Source: Ruegeria sediminis (GTDB taxonomy: Bacteria; Pseudomonadota; Alphaproteobacteria; Rhodobacterales; Rhodobacteraceae). From it: 64,000 nt of DNA. The notes below the pieces were generated by a model, which was given only the letters and a program-made list of their open reading frames with translations, did no database searches and was not told the origin of the DNA. The stretch spans positions 496,001 through 560,000 of the forward strand of contig NZ_VCPD01000001.1 of the NCBI RefSeq assembly GCF_005938215.1, written 5' to 3'. Shown here piece after piece: positions 44,271-53,136 of this stretch. How positions within the stretch are numbered: position 1 is the stretch's first letter; the number at the start of each line of letters is the position of its first letter. Both the position numbers and the translations under genes were made by a program.

Positions 44271-45170
44271 CTACCCGCCCTCGTGTTCGTCCAGCAGGTA
44301 GGTGGCCATCGCCAACCGGTCCTCGTCGGTCAGAAAGCCGGTTCCGTAGAGCACAACCTCTCCCATTGCGCCGCCAAAGGCATCGCCGTCCGGGGTGATG
44401 CCGGTGCGCAGCGCATAGGCCAGGCTATCCACCGTCCAGCCGCGCTCTCGCAGGGTTTCGAAATCGATGGCGGGGGCCTTGCCGCCACCGGGCAGCGAAT
44501 CGTTGCCCTTGAAGTGTTCGGTGTCCAACTTGCGCGCGCCGGCGATGTTGCGCCCGGTATGACAGGCGGCACAATGCGCCGCACCCTCGACAAGCAGCCG
44601 TCCGCGGTTCCACACGTCGCCGTTGCCAGCAATCGGCTCGGTGCGCGGCGGTTCGAGGAAAGCCGCCCGCCACAGCTTCAGCCCCCAACGCTGGTTGAAG
44701 GGAAAGGCCATCTCCTGGTCCTTCGACGGCTCCGCCACCGGTGGAACCGTTTGGAAGGCAGCCCACAGGTCGGCGATGTCCTGATCCGTGAAGTTTGCGT
44801 AGAACGGATAGGTGAAGGCCGGGTAGTAGGGCTGCCCGTCGGGCGACACGCCCTGCCGGACGGCACGGGCAAATTCCTCCATCGTCCAGCCGCCGATGCC
44901 GTGCTCGGGATCGGTGGTCAGATTGGGCGAATAGAGCGTGCCGAAGGGCGTCTGCAGTTTCACGCCGCCGGCCAGCGGCGCGCCGCCCTCGGCGGCGTTG
45001 GTGTGACAGGCAATGCAACCGCTGGCACGGGCCAGGTAGGCTCCCCGATTGACGTCGCCCTCAAGATCAAGCGACTCCAGAGGCAGGCCGATCGGCCAGG
45101 CAATCACCGCAGCGAGGCCTGCCGACGCCGTAACGGCGGCGGCAAGGCCAAAACGGAAAACACGTCTCAT
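44271..45170 (-). CDS. diheme cytochrome c
   Basis: A 299-residue periplasmic protein with an N-terminal signal or anchor (FGLAAAVTASAGLAAVIAW). Two heme sites are present, CIACHT near residue 52 and CAACHT near residue 198, each in a class I-like domain with the segment YSPNLTTDPEHGIGGW typical of cytochrome subunits of alcohol/aldehyde dehydrogenases. No catalytic dehydrogenase gene accompanies it. It starts 9 bases after the stop of the cytochrome c' gene, so both are probably co-transcribed. Confidence 0.88.
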   Translation of the reverse strand: MRRVFRFGLAAAVTASAGLAAVIAWPIGLPLESLDLEGDVNRGAYLARASGCIACHTNAAEGGAPLAGGVKLQTPFGTLYSPNLTTDPEHGIGGWTMEEFARAVRQGVSPDGQPYYPAFTYPFYANFTDQDIADLWAAFQTVPPVAEPSKDQEMAFPFNQRWGLKLWRAAFLEPPRTEPIAGNGDVWNRGRLLVEGAAHCAACHTGRNIAGARKLDTEHFKGNDSLPGGGKAPAIDFETLRERGWTVDSLAYALRTGITPDGDAFGGAMGEVVLYGTGFLTDEDRLAMATYLLDEHEGG

Positions 45171-45179
45171 TTGCTTTCC

Positions 45180-45749
45180 TCATTCCGACCGGAACCGGGT
45201 GTGGCAGGCCGAGCAGGTCTGGCTCAGCATCATGAAGACGCCATCGGCGGGCATCTCCGACAGTTTCTCGCGGCCGGGTACGCCCCCCATCATCATGCCG
45301 GACCCCATCATGGAGCCGCCCATCATCGAGCCTCCGGCCATCATGCCTGCGCCCTGCCCTGAACCGGACATCATCAGCCCGTTCCCCGCGGCCAGTGCCA
45401 GACCCTCGGCATAGGTGTGCAGCTGGTCCGCCAGTTCGGAAAACGCGTCCCAGTCCTGCCAGATCTCGGGCTTAGCTTCCGAGGGCATGCCATCCGATCC
45501 CTCCGGGAACAGCTTCGTCATAGCCTCGCCCGCGTGATGCTCAAGCTTTTCCGCCTCGCGCCGGACGGTGTCCTCATCGTAAGGCTCTTTGCCCTGCATC
45601 ATTGGCGTCAGCACCTTGATGCTGTCCTTCATGGCCGACATTCCGTCCATGCGCTCCTTGACGACGCCCGTCGCCCCACCATGCGCGAGGGCGGTGACGG
45701 CAATCATCGACGCCGTGACGGCGCCCGTTGTCAGTTTGAAAATCGTCAT
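45180..45749 (-). CDS. cytochrome c'-like protein with a methionine-rich insert
   Basis: A 189-residue exported four-helix cytochrome. The C-terminal heme site CSACHTRFR (179-187) and the helical body (MDGMSAMKDSIKVLTPM, EAEKLEHHAGEAM) define a class II cytochrome c'. Between the third and fourth helices, residues 124-157 hold a Gly/Met-rich run (GSMMGGSMMGSGMMMGG) with 11 Met residues, absent from ordinary cytochromes c'. Met clusters bind Cu(I) in the periplasm, and the gene lies in a copper island, so copper binding by the insert is a reasonable inference. Confidence 0.85.
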   Translation of the reverse strand: MTIFKLTTGAVTASMIAVTALAHGGATGVVKERMDGMSAMKDSIKVLTPMMQGKEPYDEDTVRREAEKLEHHAGEAMTKLFPEGSDGMPSEAKPEIWQDWDAFSELADQLHTYAEGLALAAGNGLMMSGSGQGAGMMAGGSMMGGSMMGSGMMMGGVPGREKLSEMPADGVFMMLSQTCSACHTRFRSE

Positions 45750-45803
45750 TGTTCTGTCCTGTATGACTGCTGCAACGCGCCTCGTGCAGGCGCAGCTCAT
45801 GTT

Positions 45804-46145
45804 TCAGGACAATGCGCGCGGCGGCGGTGGATCAAACGTGGAGACAGCCAAAACCCGGAACTGACCCTTGGGGATGGCATGTGTGTCTACGGCCGAGAAC
45901 GGCTCGGGCGCAGTCGGCCCCGCCACGACCATGGCGACGCCGTTGCAGAAAGAGCCGCCGTGACAATGGCCAGGGTGGCCCTTTTCAACGTGATCGGGAT
46001 CAGGAGTATCCGGGTCCAGCGGAGCGTGAACCGCCCCGTCGCCGCCATGAGCGAAGGCCGGCTCGGGCGCGAGCAGGAAGCCAGCGATGAAAAGACCCAC
46101 CGCCAAAAGCCAACACCCGAAAACATTGCCCGTCTTGCCCGTCAC
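45804..46145 (-). CDS. small exported His/Cys-containing protein
   Basis: A 113-residue protein with signal WLLAVGLFIAGFLLAPEPAFA. The mature part starts HGGDGAVHAPLD and continues to HVEKGHPGHCHGGSFC, a cluster of four His and two Cys that could hold metal. The rest is Pro-rich. It lies between two cytochrome genes with 3 bases to the upstream one. No family is recognised; a periplasmic metal-binding role is inferred from composition and place. Confidence 0.6.
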   Translation of the reverse strand: MTGKTGNVFGCWLLAVGLFIAGFLLAPEPAFAHGGDGAVHAPLDPDTPDPDHVEKGHPGHCHGGSFCNGVAMVVAGPTAPEPFSAVDTHAIPKGQFRVLAVSTFDPPPPRALS

Positions 46146-46148
46146 GGT

Positions 46149-46598
46149 TCAGTTTATCCCGTTTTCCCGCTGCAACTCTCTCACATAGGCAACGATGCCT
46201 TTCACGTTCCCGCGGGTCAAGCCTTCGACCGGCGGCATGTTGCCGAAGCGCCAGTGATGCGCCCTGACCCCGTTCTGCACGGCAAGAAAGAACGCCTCGT
46301 CTGAATGGTGGCTCGGCTCGTAGATCTTATGCACAAGCGGCGGTGCCGACCCTTCCAGACCTGTCGCGTCGGTTCCGTGGCAGGCGGCGCATTTCGTATC
46401 GAACGCCGTTTTTCCAGAAGCCGCCAACGGGCTGAACTCGGCGGGCAGCCGTACCTCGGCGATCGGATCACCCGCTGACAGCATCGACGTGTCGGGCGGT
46501 GTCATCGAATGCCCGGAGGGTTGTTGGTTAAGATTGTAAACGAATGCTGCTACGCCAGCGACCAGAACGCCGCCGATCAGTAGTGTGAGCTTGTCCAT
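46149..46598 (-). CDS. membrane-anchored monoheme cytochrome c
   Basis: A 149-residue protein anchored by LTLLIGGVLVAGVAAFVYNL. Its heme site CAACHGTDATG follows AASGKTAFDTK. The probable Met ligand is in HWRFGNMPPVEGLTR, and the terminal helix is VKGIVAYVRELQRENG. Similar short cytochromes accompany copper-resistance loci. AGGAAAA precedes the ATG at 46598; a longer frame starts at 46649 without a good site. Confidence 0.85.
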   Translation of the reverse strand: MDKLTLLIGGVLVAGVAAFVYNLNQQPSGHSMTPPDTSMLSAGDPIAEVRLPAEFSPLAASGKTAFDTKCAACHGTDATGLEGSAPPLVHKIYEPSHHSDEAFFLAVQNGVRAHHWRFGNMPPVEGLTRGNVKGIVAYVRELQRENGIN

Positions 46599-46668
46599 TT
46601 TTCCTGTTTCATTTGGTTTCTGGTTGTCACTTCCTTCGTCGGTTCGCACCGAAGCGCCCTGACAAAGG

Positions 46669-47250
46669 TCAAATCAATTTCACCTGCGTGCCAACCTCGG
46701 CAAGCTCGAAAAGTTCGGCGATCTGCTCATTGTAGAGCCCAATGCAGCCGTTCGACGATTTTCGCCCGATCTTGCGCGTGTCGTTGGTGCCGTGGATGCG
46801 ATAGTACTGCCAACTTAGATAAAGCGCATGTGTGCCCAAGGGGTTGTCCGGGCCTGGGCCCACGAAATCCGGCCACTCCGGGTTGCGTTCCTTCATCGAA
46901 GGTGTCGGCCGCCAGGACGGACCTTCGACCTTGCGGATAATGGTGGTGTGGCCCAGTTTCGTCAGATCATCCGACAGCGGAACGCTCGTAGGGTACATCC
47001 GGTAGACGCTTTCATCCTCGGACCAGTATTGCAGCACCTTGGATCCGGTGTCGGACAGGATGGCGCCGTTCCTGAGCGAGTCGAAATGGTCCTGCCACTT
47101 GGCGACGCTGAATGAAGAAACATTCCGGCGGATTCCGGAAATCTCGTCGGGCTGCGCCCAAACGGCAGGTGCCGGAAACAGCGTCGCTGCCCCCACGCCA
47201 GCAATCACGTTTCGACGGGATAATCTTCCGCGCTTTCTGCTCTGTCCCAT
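46669..47250 (-). CDS. Tat-exported L,D-transpeptidase (YkuD family)
   Basis: A 193-residue protein. Twin-arginine signal LSRRNVIAGVGAATLFPAP is followed by the YkuD catalytic domain, with His153 in YRIHGTNDTRKIG and nucleophile Cys169 in SSNGCIGLYNEQI. These enzymes form 3-3 peptidoglycan cross-links or attach lipoproteins to peptidoglycan in the periplasm. A second, unlike copy lies 540 bases away. Its company of copper genes is notable because L,D-transpeptidases are inhibited by copper. Confidence 0.9.
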   Translation of the reverse strand: MGQSRKRGRLSRRNVIAGVGAATLFPAPAVWAQPDEISGIRRNVSSFSVAKWQDHFDSLRNGAILSDTGSKVLQYWSEDESVYRMYPTSVPLSDDLTKLGHTTIIRKVEGPSWRPTPSMKERNPEWPDFVGPGPDNPLGTHALYLSWQYYRIHGTNDTRKIGRKSSNGCIGLYNEQIAELFELAEVGTQVKLI

Positions 47251-47490
47251 TCCTGCCTCCTGGGATCGTTGTTCACTTGTGCCTCCAACATCCCAAATGC
47301 CCGCTTCCCGCGCTGGAAGGTCAACACGTTTCCCTGCTCACAATCCGGTGAGCGCCTGTCTTTGTGTGTGCGGATTGCCACCCTGACCGTAAACGGCCGC
47401 GCCGCATGTACTTGACCTAATTGCCGACAGCGCCAGCGGATGCCAAAGTATCTGGAAACGAGGACTGAAAATAAGACGGGGAAACACGGG

Positions 47491-47766
47491 ATGGCCGCGA
47501 CGAGAGTATTCTGGATTTTGCCCATACTTGCGGCTGTTGCAGCCTGTTCCGCCACCGTTCCCGGTTCGGGTGATGCCGATGCGGGAACCCTCGCAAGACT
47601 GCCCGACAGCGTCGTCGCCATAGCGGCCCCCTACCAGGATCTGAGTGAAGTTCGCATAATGCCGGACGATGGCTGCTACTGGTACCGGCACACCGGTCCT
47701 GTCGAGACCACCTATCTGCCGTTGCGAACCGTCGAAGGCCGCCCGATCTGCACCCGCGTGCAGTAG
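47491..47766 (+). CDS. small lipoprotein of unknown function
   Basis: A 91-residue protein beginning MAATRVFWILPILAAVAACS; the Cys after LAAVAA fits a lipobox, so it should be lipidated and anchored in the envelope. The mature part includes DDGCYWYRHTGPVETTYLPL and a final Cys. It lies between, and opposite to, the two L,D-transpeptidase genes. It may be a cell-wall-associated partner; no family is recognised. Confidence 0.65.
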   Translation: MAATRVFWILPILAAVAACSATVPGSGDADAGTLARLPDSVVAIAAPYQDLSEVRIMPDDGCYWYRHTGPVETTYLPLRTVEGRPICTRVQ

Positions 47767-47791
47767 GTTCTTTCGGCTGAGGCCGGTCGCA

Positions 47792-48457
47792 TCAACTGCT
47801 TGCCGTCAAATACCGCTCGGCCGGATACAGATGCGCCGTCGCACCAGGCGCAACCTGGTCATACAGTCCGATGATATGCGGCATCACCATTCTGACGCAG
47901 CCGGAGCTGGCCCGGCCGCCGATGGATCTGGGATATGGCGTCCCATGAATGCGCAGGTATGTGTCACGCCCGCCTTCATACAGGTAAAAAGCCCTTGACC
48001 CCAACGGGTTGGTCGGTCCGCCGGGTACCCCGTCGGCGAACTGGGCATAATCCTGCGGATCGCGCCGGATCATGTCGGTCGTCGGTGTCCAACGCGGCCA
48101 TTTTGCTTTTCTCCGGATCGTATAGGTGCCGGGCTCGTACAGATTGCCCCGCGCAATGGCCACTCCGAAACGCAAAGCCGTCCCGCCGTCCTGAATGAAG
48201 TAGAGGTACCGCGCGACCGCATCGACGTGGATGTCGCCCGGAACAAGGGGACGATTGGTCTCGACCTGCTGGGGCAAGAAGCGAGGGTGCAGACCCCAGG
48301 GGTTCGAAGTGGCCGGATCATAGTTTGCTGGTGTCACCTGCGCGTCCCAGGTCGCCCACTGAGACGACGTCGAAGATGCGGCCGCTATCGTAGTGCCTGC
48401 GATCGGTTGCGAAAACAATGCAAACGAGGTCACAACGAAATGTCGCCTGGTCAGCAT
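47792..48457 (-). CDS. second L,D-transpeptidase (YkuD family)
   Basis: A 221-residue exported protein starting MLTRRHFVVTSFALFSQPIAG. The YkuD domain shows GTYTIRRKAKWPRWTPT, His171 in YLRIHGTPYP and nucleophile Cys187 in GRASSGCVRM. This ASSGCVRM form is the classic ErfK/YbiS/YcfS motif, whereas its neighbour has SSNGCIGL, so the two are not recent duplicates. AGGAG precedes the chosen ATG; a longer frame up to 48613 has no signal peptide. It probably cross-links peptidoglycan or anchors envelope lipoproteins. Confidence 0.9.
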   Translation of the reverse strand: MLTRRHFVVTSFALFSQPIAGTTIAAASSTSSQWATWDAQVTPANYDPATSNPWGLHPRFLPQQVETNRPLVPGDIHVDAVARYLYFIQDGGTALRFGVAIARGNLYEPGTYTIRRKAKWPRWTPTTDMIRRDPQDYAQFADGVPGGPTNPLGSRAFYLYEGGRDTYLRIHGTPYPRSIGGRASSGCVRMVMPHIIGLYDQVAPGATAHLYPAERYLTASS

Positions 48458-48734
48458 GATTGGATCTCCTGTCGCCTTGCACTTCGCCAGATCGAATTGG
48501 CTTGACCCGAAACAATTCCAACAAGCCGCCGGCGAGTCCATTCGCATTTTTGTTCTGCCGGGAAAATTCCTTCTTCTGTGGTTTTTGGCAAACTGCCTGT
48601 TTCGAATGAACATCCCTTGGCTGTGTCTTTCGGGATCCCGATCAGATGCTCATTGCAACCCGATGCGGGATCGTCTGACAGCGTGTGGACCTGACCTACC
48701 TCACCTCACGTACCGTGCGGAACCCACCCTGCCG
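48458..48734. other. 277-base gap without a gene
   Basis: Only short frames without ribosome sites cross this stretch. It should hold the promoter of the second L,D-transpeptidase gene. Confidence 0.4.
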
Positions 48735-48860
48735 TTACCGGGTGTCAAGCTGTGTCGCGATGAACTCCGCGAACTGAGCGATGTCGCCGGCAACGCTCGC
48801 GGTTTCCAGCGCGGCCATGTACTCAGAACGGTCTTGTATCCGGAAAATAGTCCAAGGGTA
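48735..48860 (-). pseudogene. C-terminal remnant of a Fic-family protein
   Basis: Forty-one codons from YPWTIFRIQDRSEYMAALE to FAEFIATQLDTR match the C-terminal end of Fic/DOC proteins, where an arginine-containing strand is followed by the helix pair Y-x-x-A-L-E-x-A and D-I-x-x-F-A-x-F. The Fic catalytic HPFxxGNGR motif is missing upstream. It is a relic and not a working gene. Confidence 0.45.
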
Positions 48861-49155
48861 TCTTGGCGTCGAGCTTGAAGACGCATTGGCAATTGCCGAA
48901 GCTGTCGAAATCTGATCGGAACCGGGCTGCACTGCTTCAACGGCTCTAACCAGTCGTTCAACTTGTCATCCGCCGCCGCAATGCGGCTTCACCGAGCCAG
49001 GCATTCGCCGCATGTGCGAGATCAGCGCCCAGGCGGTGATCAGCGCAGCTATGCTGGCGTTTCGTTTGATAGGACGCCAAGGGCGTCATCCTACCAATTC
49101 TCGACCTTCAGCCGCTTTTACCTGGCCTGCACCAAGCACGAATTTCAGCGGAACC
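48861..49155. other. 295-base gap without a gene
   Basis: I see no frame with a start site or protein-like composition. It may be more decayed sequence from the Fic locus. Confidence 0.4.
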
Positions 49156-50532
49156 TTACGCAGGAACAGGTGATGGCAGAACTATTGAAACACGAAGACC
49201 CCGTTCCGTTTTGTTGTGTACGGCAATGGTGCCCCCGTGATCCTCGATGATCATTCGCGCAATGCTCAAGCCAAGCCCGACACCTTCACCGTGGTGTGAT
49301 CCTGAGTTCGCAAGCCTGCTGAAGGGTTGGAAAACCGCGTCAACGTCCTCCAAGGGAATACCGGGGCCATTGTCGTCGATTTGGACGACGACGTGCCCGG
49401 CGTCGCTAAAGACGAACACGTCGGCTGTATCGCCGTACGTAAACGCATTTTGCACGACGTTGGAAATGGCGCGTTTCAAGGCGATGCGTTTTCCGATGAA
49501 AAGCACTTTTTCGCGAACGACGCAGGACACCGAAGCGCCGCTGTCGGAAAAGTCGTCACAAATGCTTTCCACGAGACTTCCCAAGTCGAGCAGGACGCGT
49601 TTCTCATGGTCGCTGGAAGCGCGAGCATAATCGAGGAACGAGCCGATGATACCATTCATTTCATCGAGCGCCTCAAGCGTCTTCTCGCGGTCTTCGGAAG
49701 GCGGGGAAAGCTCCGCACGCAGACGCATCTGCGTAATTGGCGTGCGCAGATCATGCGAAATGGCAGCCAGCATCCTGGTGCGGTTTTCAATCTGCCGGAT
49801 CAACTGCTTTTGCATAGAGTTAAAGGCCTGCGCGGCAAGTCGAACTTCGTGGGGAGACGCTTCTTTCATTGGCGCGGCGTGCAAATCGTATCCCAAACGG
49901 GCTGCCGCGCGTGCCATCCTTTGCAAGGGTTCCGTCACTCGATTCACCAGCCAGACTGCAACGGCACCTTGCACCAAAAGGGCGATGATCAAGTTTATTA
50001 CCAAAATGCGCGGCAGAACGCCGACCGAGGGTGTCGTCTGGCTGTAGACGTTGAGCCAGTCGGCCCCTCCGTGATGCACGGCGATGGCCAGTGACCAGCG
50101 GCTTCCTTCGGAAGTATTATCCGCCGGCTCGATTGTGTCCGGTCTGTTCGGAAGCAGGAAATTCGCAGGCAGTTTTGGGCGGAACCAGATCCGGATCTCG
50201 TTGTCGTTGATACGAGGGACATGCGTTCTAAAAAACGCGATCAGTTCTTGCTCTTCTTCCGTCGGCTCACGATTTTCGAAGGGCGGTGCCGTGCTGCTCC
50301 AAACGCGGAAAACGCGGCTGTCGGAGGCGGTCACGATTTCGGGGTTCCAGGCATCGGGAATGTTGCGCAACAAGCGACTGACGCCTGCCGCGCGCTCGGC
50401 GATGTCATATGCTTCCTGCAGAACCAGTGTGTCGGTCCTGTCACGCAGGTAGAGTGAAAAGCCTATTCCGTTCGCCACCAGCAACCCGACGAGCACGATC
50501 GCGACGGTCTGCGCCTTTAGACTGCGCAACAT
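49156..50532 (-). CDS. membrane sensor histidine kinase
   Basis: A 458-residue two-component kinase. Membrane helices at about 9-30 and 175-195 (LVINLIIALLVQGAVAVWLV) enclose a periplasmic sensor of about 145 residues. A HAMP segment follows, then the HisKA box MLAAISHDLRTPITQMRL with the phospho-acceptor His, and an HATPase domain with N box NVVQNAFTYG, G1 DDNGPGIP and G2 GEGVGLGLSIARM. The signal is unknown. It is 2 bases from the response regulator gene and so forms an operon with it. Confidence 0.92.
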   Translation of the reverse strand: MLRSLKAQTVAIVLVGLLVANGIGFSLYLRDRTDTLVLQEAYDIAERAAGVSRLLRNIPDAWNPEIVTASDSRVFRVWSSTAPPFENREPTEEEQELIAFFRTHVPRINDNEIRIWFRPKLPANFLLPNRPDTIEPADNTSEGSRWSLAIAVHHGGADWLNVYSQTTPSVGVLPRILVINLIIALLVQGAVAVWLVNRVTEPLQRMARAAARLGYDLHAAPMKEASPHEVRLAAQAFNSMQKQLIRQIENRTRMLAAISHDLRTPITQMRLRAELSPPSEDREKTLEALDEMNGIIGSFLDYARASSDHEKRVLLDLGSLVESICDDFSDSGASVSCVVREKVLFIGKRIALKRAISNVVQNAFTYGDTADVFVFSDAGHVVVQIDDNGPGIPLEDVDAVFQPFSRLANSGSHHGEGVGLGLSIARMIIEDHGGTIAVHNKTERGLRVSIVLPSPVPA

Positions 50533-50534
50533 GG

Positions 50535-51257
50535 TCAGCTTTCCGATACGTCAGGCGTGAAAAGGTAGCCGCCACCCCATACGGTCTTGATGATCGCAGG
50601 ATTTTTCGGGTCATCTCCCAACTTTCGGCGCAGGCGGCTGATCTGGATGTCGATGCTTCGATCGAAAACGATCGAGTTGCGGCCCCGCGTGAGGTCCAGA
50701 AGCATATCGCGGGTCAGCGTGCGCTGGGGCCGCTTCGCCAAGGCATGCAACAAGTCATACTCGCCGCTGCTGAGCGATACCACGATACCCTCAGAGCTCA
50801 GAAGCTCGCGTTTGCCCGTGTCGAGCCTCCACCCCTCAAAGCAGAGAAATCGGGCACCGTCCTCTGCCTTGGGCCTTGGATCCTGGGCAGCGCGGCGCAG
50901 TACGGCCTTGATGCGCGCGGTAAGTTCGCGACTGTTGAAAGGTTTGGCAACGTAGTCGTCTGCGCCCATTTCAAGGCCGACGATACGGTCGATGTCATCT
51001 CCCTTGGCCGTCAGCATGATGATCGGTGTCTGGTCGTTCATGCCCCGCAGTTCTCGGCACAGTGTCAGCCCGTCCTTTCCCGGCATCATGAGGTCCAAAA
51101 CGATCAGATCGATCAAGTTGTCGGCAAGAACGCGACGCATGGTTGCTCCGTCTTCGACGCGGCTGATGCGGAAGCCATCGCGTTCCAGGACCTTGCCAAC
51201 CAGATCACGAATTTCGCGATCATCGTCAACGATCAAGATATGGGGTGAGCGGGACAT
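50535..51257 (-). CDS. OmpR-family response regulator
   Basis: A 240-residue regulator. The receiver domain has the acidic pocket in ILIVDDDREI, the phosphorylated Asp in LIVLDLMMPGKDG, and Thr and Lys in MLTAKGDD and VAKPFNSRE. The C-terminal winged helix (DRSIDIQISRLRRKLGDDP) binds DNA. It pairs with the adjacent kinase. Targets are unknown; divergent small genes start about 220 bases away and could be controlled by it. Confidence 0.92.
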   Translation of the reverse strand: MSRSPHILIVDDDREIRDLVGKVLERDGFRISRVEDGATMRRVLADNLIDLIVLDLMMPGKDGLTLCRELRGMNDQTPIIMLTAKGDDIDRIVGLEMGADDYVAKPFNSRELTARIKAVLRRAAQDPRPKAEDGARFLCFEGWRLDTGKRELLSSEGIVVSLSSGEYDLLHALAKRPQRTLTRDMLLDLTRGRNSIVFDRSIDIQISRLRRKLGDDPKNPAIIKTVWGGGYLFTPDVSES

Positions 51258-51476
51258 GTCGTTCTGTGAATCTCGCCTCAGATGCACTGGCTTCTAACAC
51301 GGGTCGCAACGCGGGCAAACGTCCCCGGCGGCAGATACCAAAACCCTGGAAGTCGAAATTGTAACAAGGTGTTTCGAAACCGGAGATACCAAGGATTAGT
51401 TACAAACCGAAAAAACATCACCAGAACACTCAAGAAGCGGCAGCGGTACGGTTTCAAGAAAAAAGAGAGCAGACCG

Positions 51477-51896
51477 ATGCGCACCACTCTGAAAAATACT
51501 TCGATTTCACCTTTCGCCGAGGCGGAAAGCGAAGAGTTGGCCCTCAACAGGGAATTGCGGGAACAGCAGGGAAACGAGGCCTGCGATTTCGCAGCTCAGC
51601 AAAGCGAAGAAATCCAGAATATTGTTGTTCGGGCGTGGGCCCTTGCGGAGCAGGCGATGAAGGACCCTTGCCCGGCCAGCGCTGTTGATCTTGTCGTCCT
51701 TCGCGAGCGCACCAGCTTGGCCGAAAAGGTTGAAGCGCTGCCAAAACAGCAGTTGATGCACCCGCTTGTGAATGCAGAAGTCTCACGGCAGGCAGCCATG
51801 ATTGGTGCTCAGGGCGAAATCGCCAAAGCAATAGTACAGAGCACCGTGAAATACGCGACCAAGACGTCGCACGGTCTTGCCCGCTTTTTTCTCTGA
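51477..51896 (+). CDS. small helical protein of unknown function
   Basis: A 139-residue protein beginning MRTTLKNTSISPFAEAESEE. It is mostly predicted helix, with charged stretches such as LALNRELREQQGNEA, and no signal peptide or recognised domain. The ATG follows a weak GAGAG site; the frame is open further upstream. It diverges from the response regulator gene and may be its target. The gene is probable and the role unknown. Confidence 0.55.
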   Translation: MRTTLKNTSISPFAEAESEELALNRELREQQGNEACDFAAQQSEEIQNIVVRAWALAEQAMKDPCPASAVDLVVLRERTSLAEKVEALPKQQLMHPLVNAEVSRQAAMIGAQGEIAKAIVQSTVKYATKTSHGLARFFL

Positions 51897-52015
51897 ACGA
51901 TGTTTGTCGGCGCGCCTCAACCCGTCCCCATCCACGCCGACAGCCTGGCGGATCGGCCGATTTGTTCCCTCAAAAAACGCCGATCCGCCATTTTCTTACT
52001 TTGGAGATGAAATAC

Positions 52016-52753
52016 ATGCCGAGATTTCAAGCGGTTCAACGAATCTTGTCCAGGTTATTCATGCCGACGAATCTCAGACTCCGCTTGGCGGATACTGGCG
52101 GTAGTCTCACGGATGATTTGAAGGTTCTTTCACCGGTCCTCTGCGAAGCGGTAGAAGCAAACGCCATCGACCCGACGGTGAAGATTGGCGGACCCGATCT
52201 GCATCGTCCTCCCGGCACTGCACTTTTGGGCTACCGGGTCATCGGACAATACGAAAGGCACCCTTGGTCGAGTCGATTGAACGCATCTGACGCGCTGATC
52301 ATCACGCGGTTCATGCTTGACGAAGTCGATGACGGGATGTCGCGGGTTCTTGGTCGAAACTGCTGTGGCATTGGGATACTAAATCTTTCGCTGTGCGGTC
52401 TGGAAATGTGCTGGAACAGTGATTTGATCCAGGCACTTGAGCGCCGCGCTCCCATCTATAGCCGCGCGACCATCCACTATCCGGACGGGGACGTCGAAAT
52501 CGAGCATCTCGTCATGCTTGAAGGGTCTTATGGAAGCGGTCCCGTGCTGCGCGGCTGGTTCAACCCACTTCATGGAGCAAGAATTACCGGCCCTATCATG
52601 CAGGACGGTGTCAGGATCACTCGGGTTGAACGCGGCCGGCCAGTTTCCGTGCCGGTCGTGGCTGAAAATGCGGCTGCAATCAAGGGAGCGCAAATAGAGG
52701 ATTGGGCAAGCGAGGTTTCCCTTTCGACTCTACAAAAAGCTGAAACCACTTGA
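52016..52753 (+). CDS. PAS-like protein of unknown function
   Basis: A 245-residue soluble protein. Its middle, from LLGYRVIGQYERHP to LRGWFNPLHG, has the strand-helix pattern and length of a PAS-like sensor, but no clear signature or attached output domain is seen. I choose the ATG at 52016 because GGAG lies 9 bases before it; an earlier ATG at 52007 overlaps that site. It lies 120 bases after the small helical gene on the same strand. Confidence 0.5.
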   Translation: MPRFQAVQRILSRLFMPTNLRLRLADTGGSLTDDLKVLSPVLCEAVEANAIDPTVKIGGPDLHRPPGTALLGYRVIGQYERHPWSSRLNASDALIITRFMLDEVDDGMSRVLGRNCCGIGILNLSLCGLEMCWNSDLIQALERRAPIYSRATIHYPDGDVEIEHLVMLEGSYGSGPVLRGWFNPLHGARITGPIMQDGVRITRVERGRPVSVPVVAENAAAIKGAQIEDWASEVSLSTLQKAETT

Positions 52754-53136
52754 CCAGATCGGAGTTGTGTTGGCGATGGGAACTTCGTTTCAGCCAGGCG
52801 GCAACACGGCGCGGTTTCGCGCCACTCCCCGAGATTTCTGACGGTGGGTTCAACAACCCTGAGGTCGTCGCAGGCGTCCGCATTCTCACATTGTGACGGA
52901 TGGAGCGATCAGCGTTGACGAACGCACCTGGCCCTTAGCAGACCTTGAGCGTGCACTTCCTATGCCGCATTTGAAGCCCACATTCCGGACACTCGCCGCG
53001 AGTGCAAAGTTCGTGTTCCATCGCCCCACTTAAGCCGGCCTCAGTAGTCCTACGGATTTCAAAATCGCGCCAAGAGATTATGCTGGCCCGAACTCTACGA
53101 TGCGCAAACGGCATCGCCCACACCGGAACCGGAAAC
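52754..53136. other. 383-base gap before the second kinase gene
   Basis: I see no supported gene. It should contain the promoter of the following kinase-regulator operon. The kinase frame is open back to 53002, so part of it could be coding if an earlier start is used. Confidence 0.4.
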
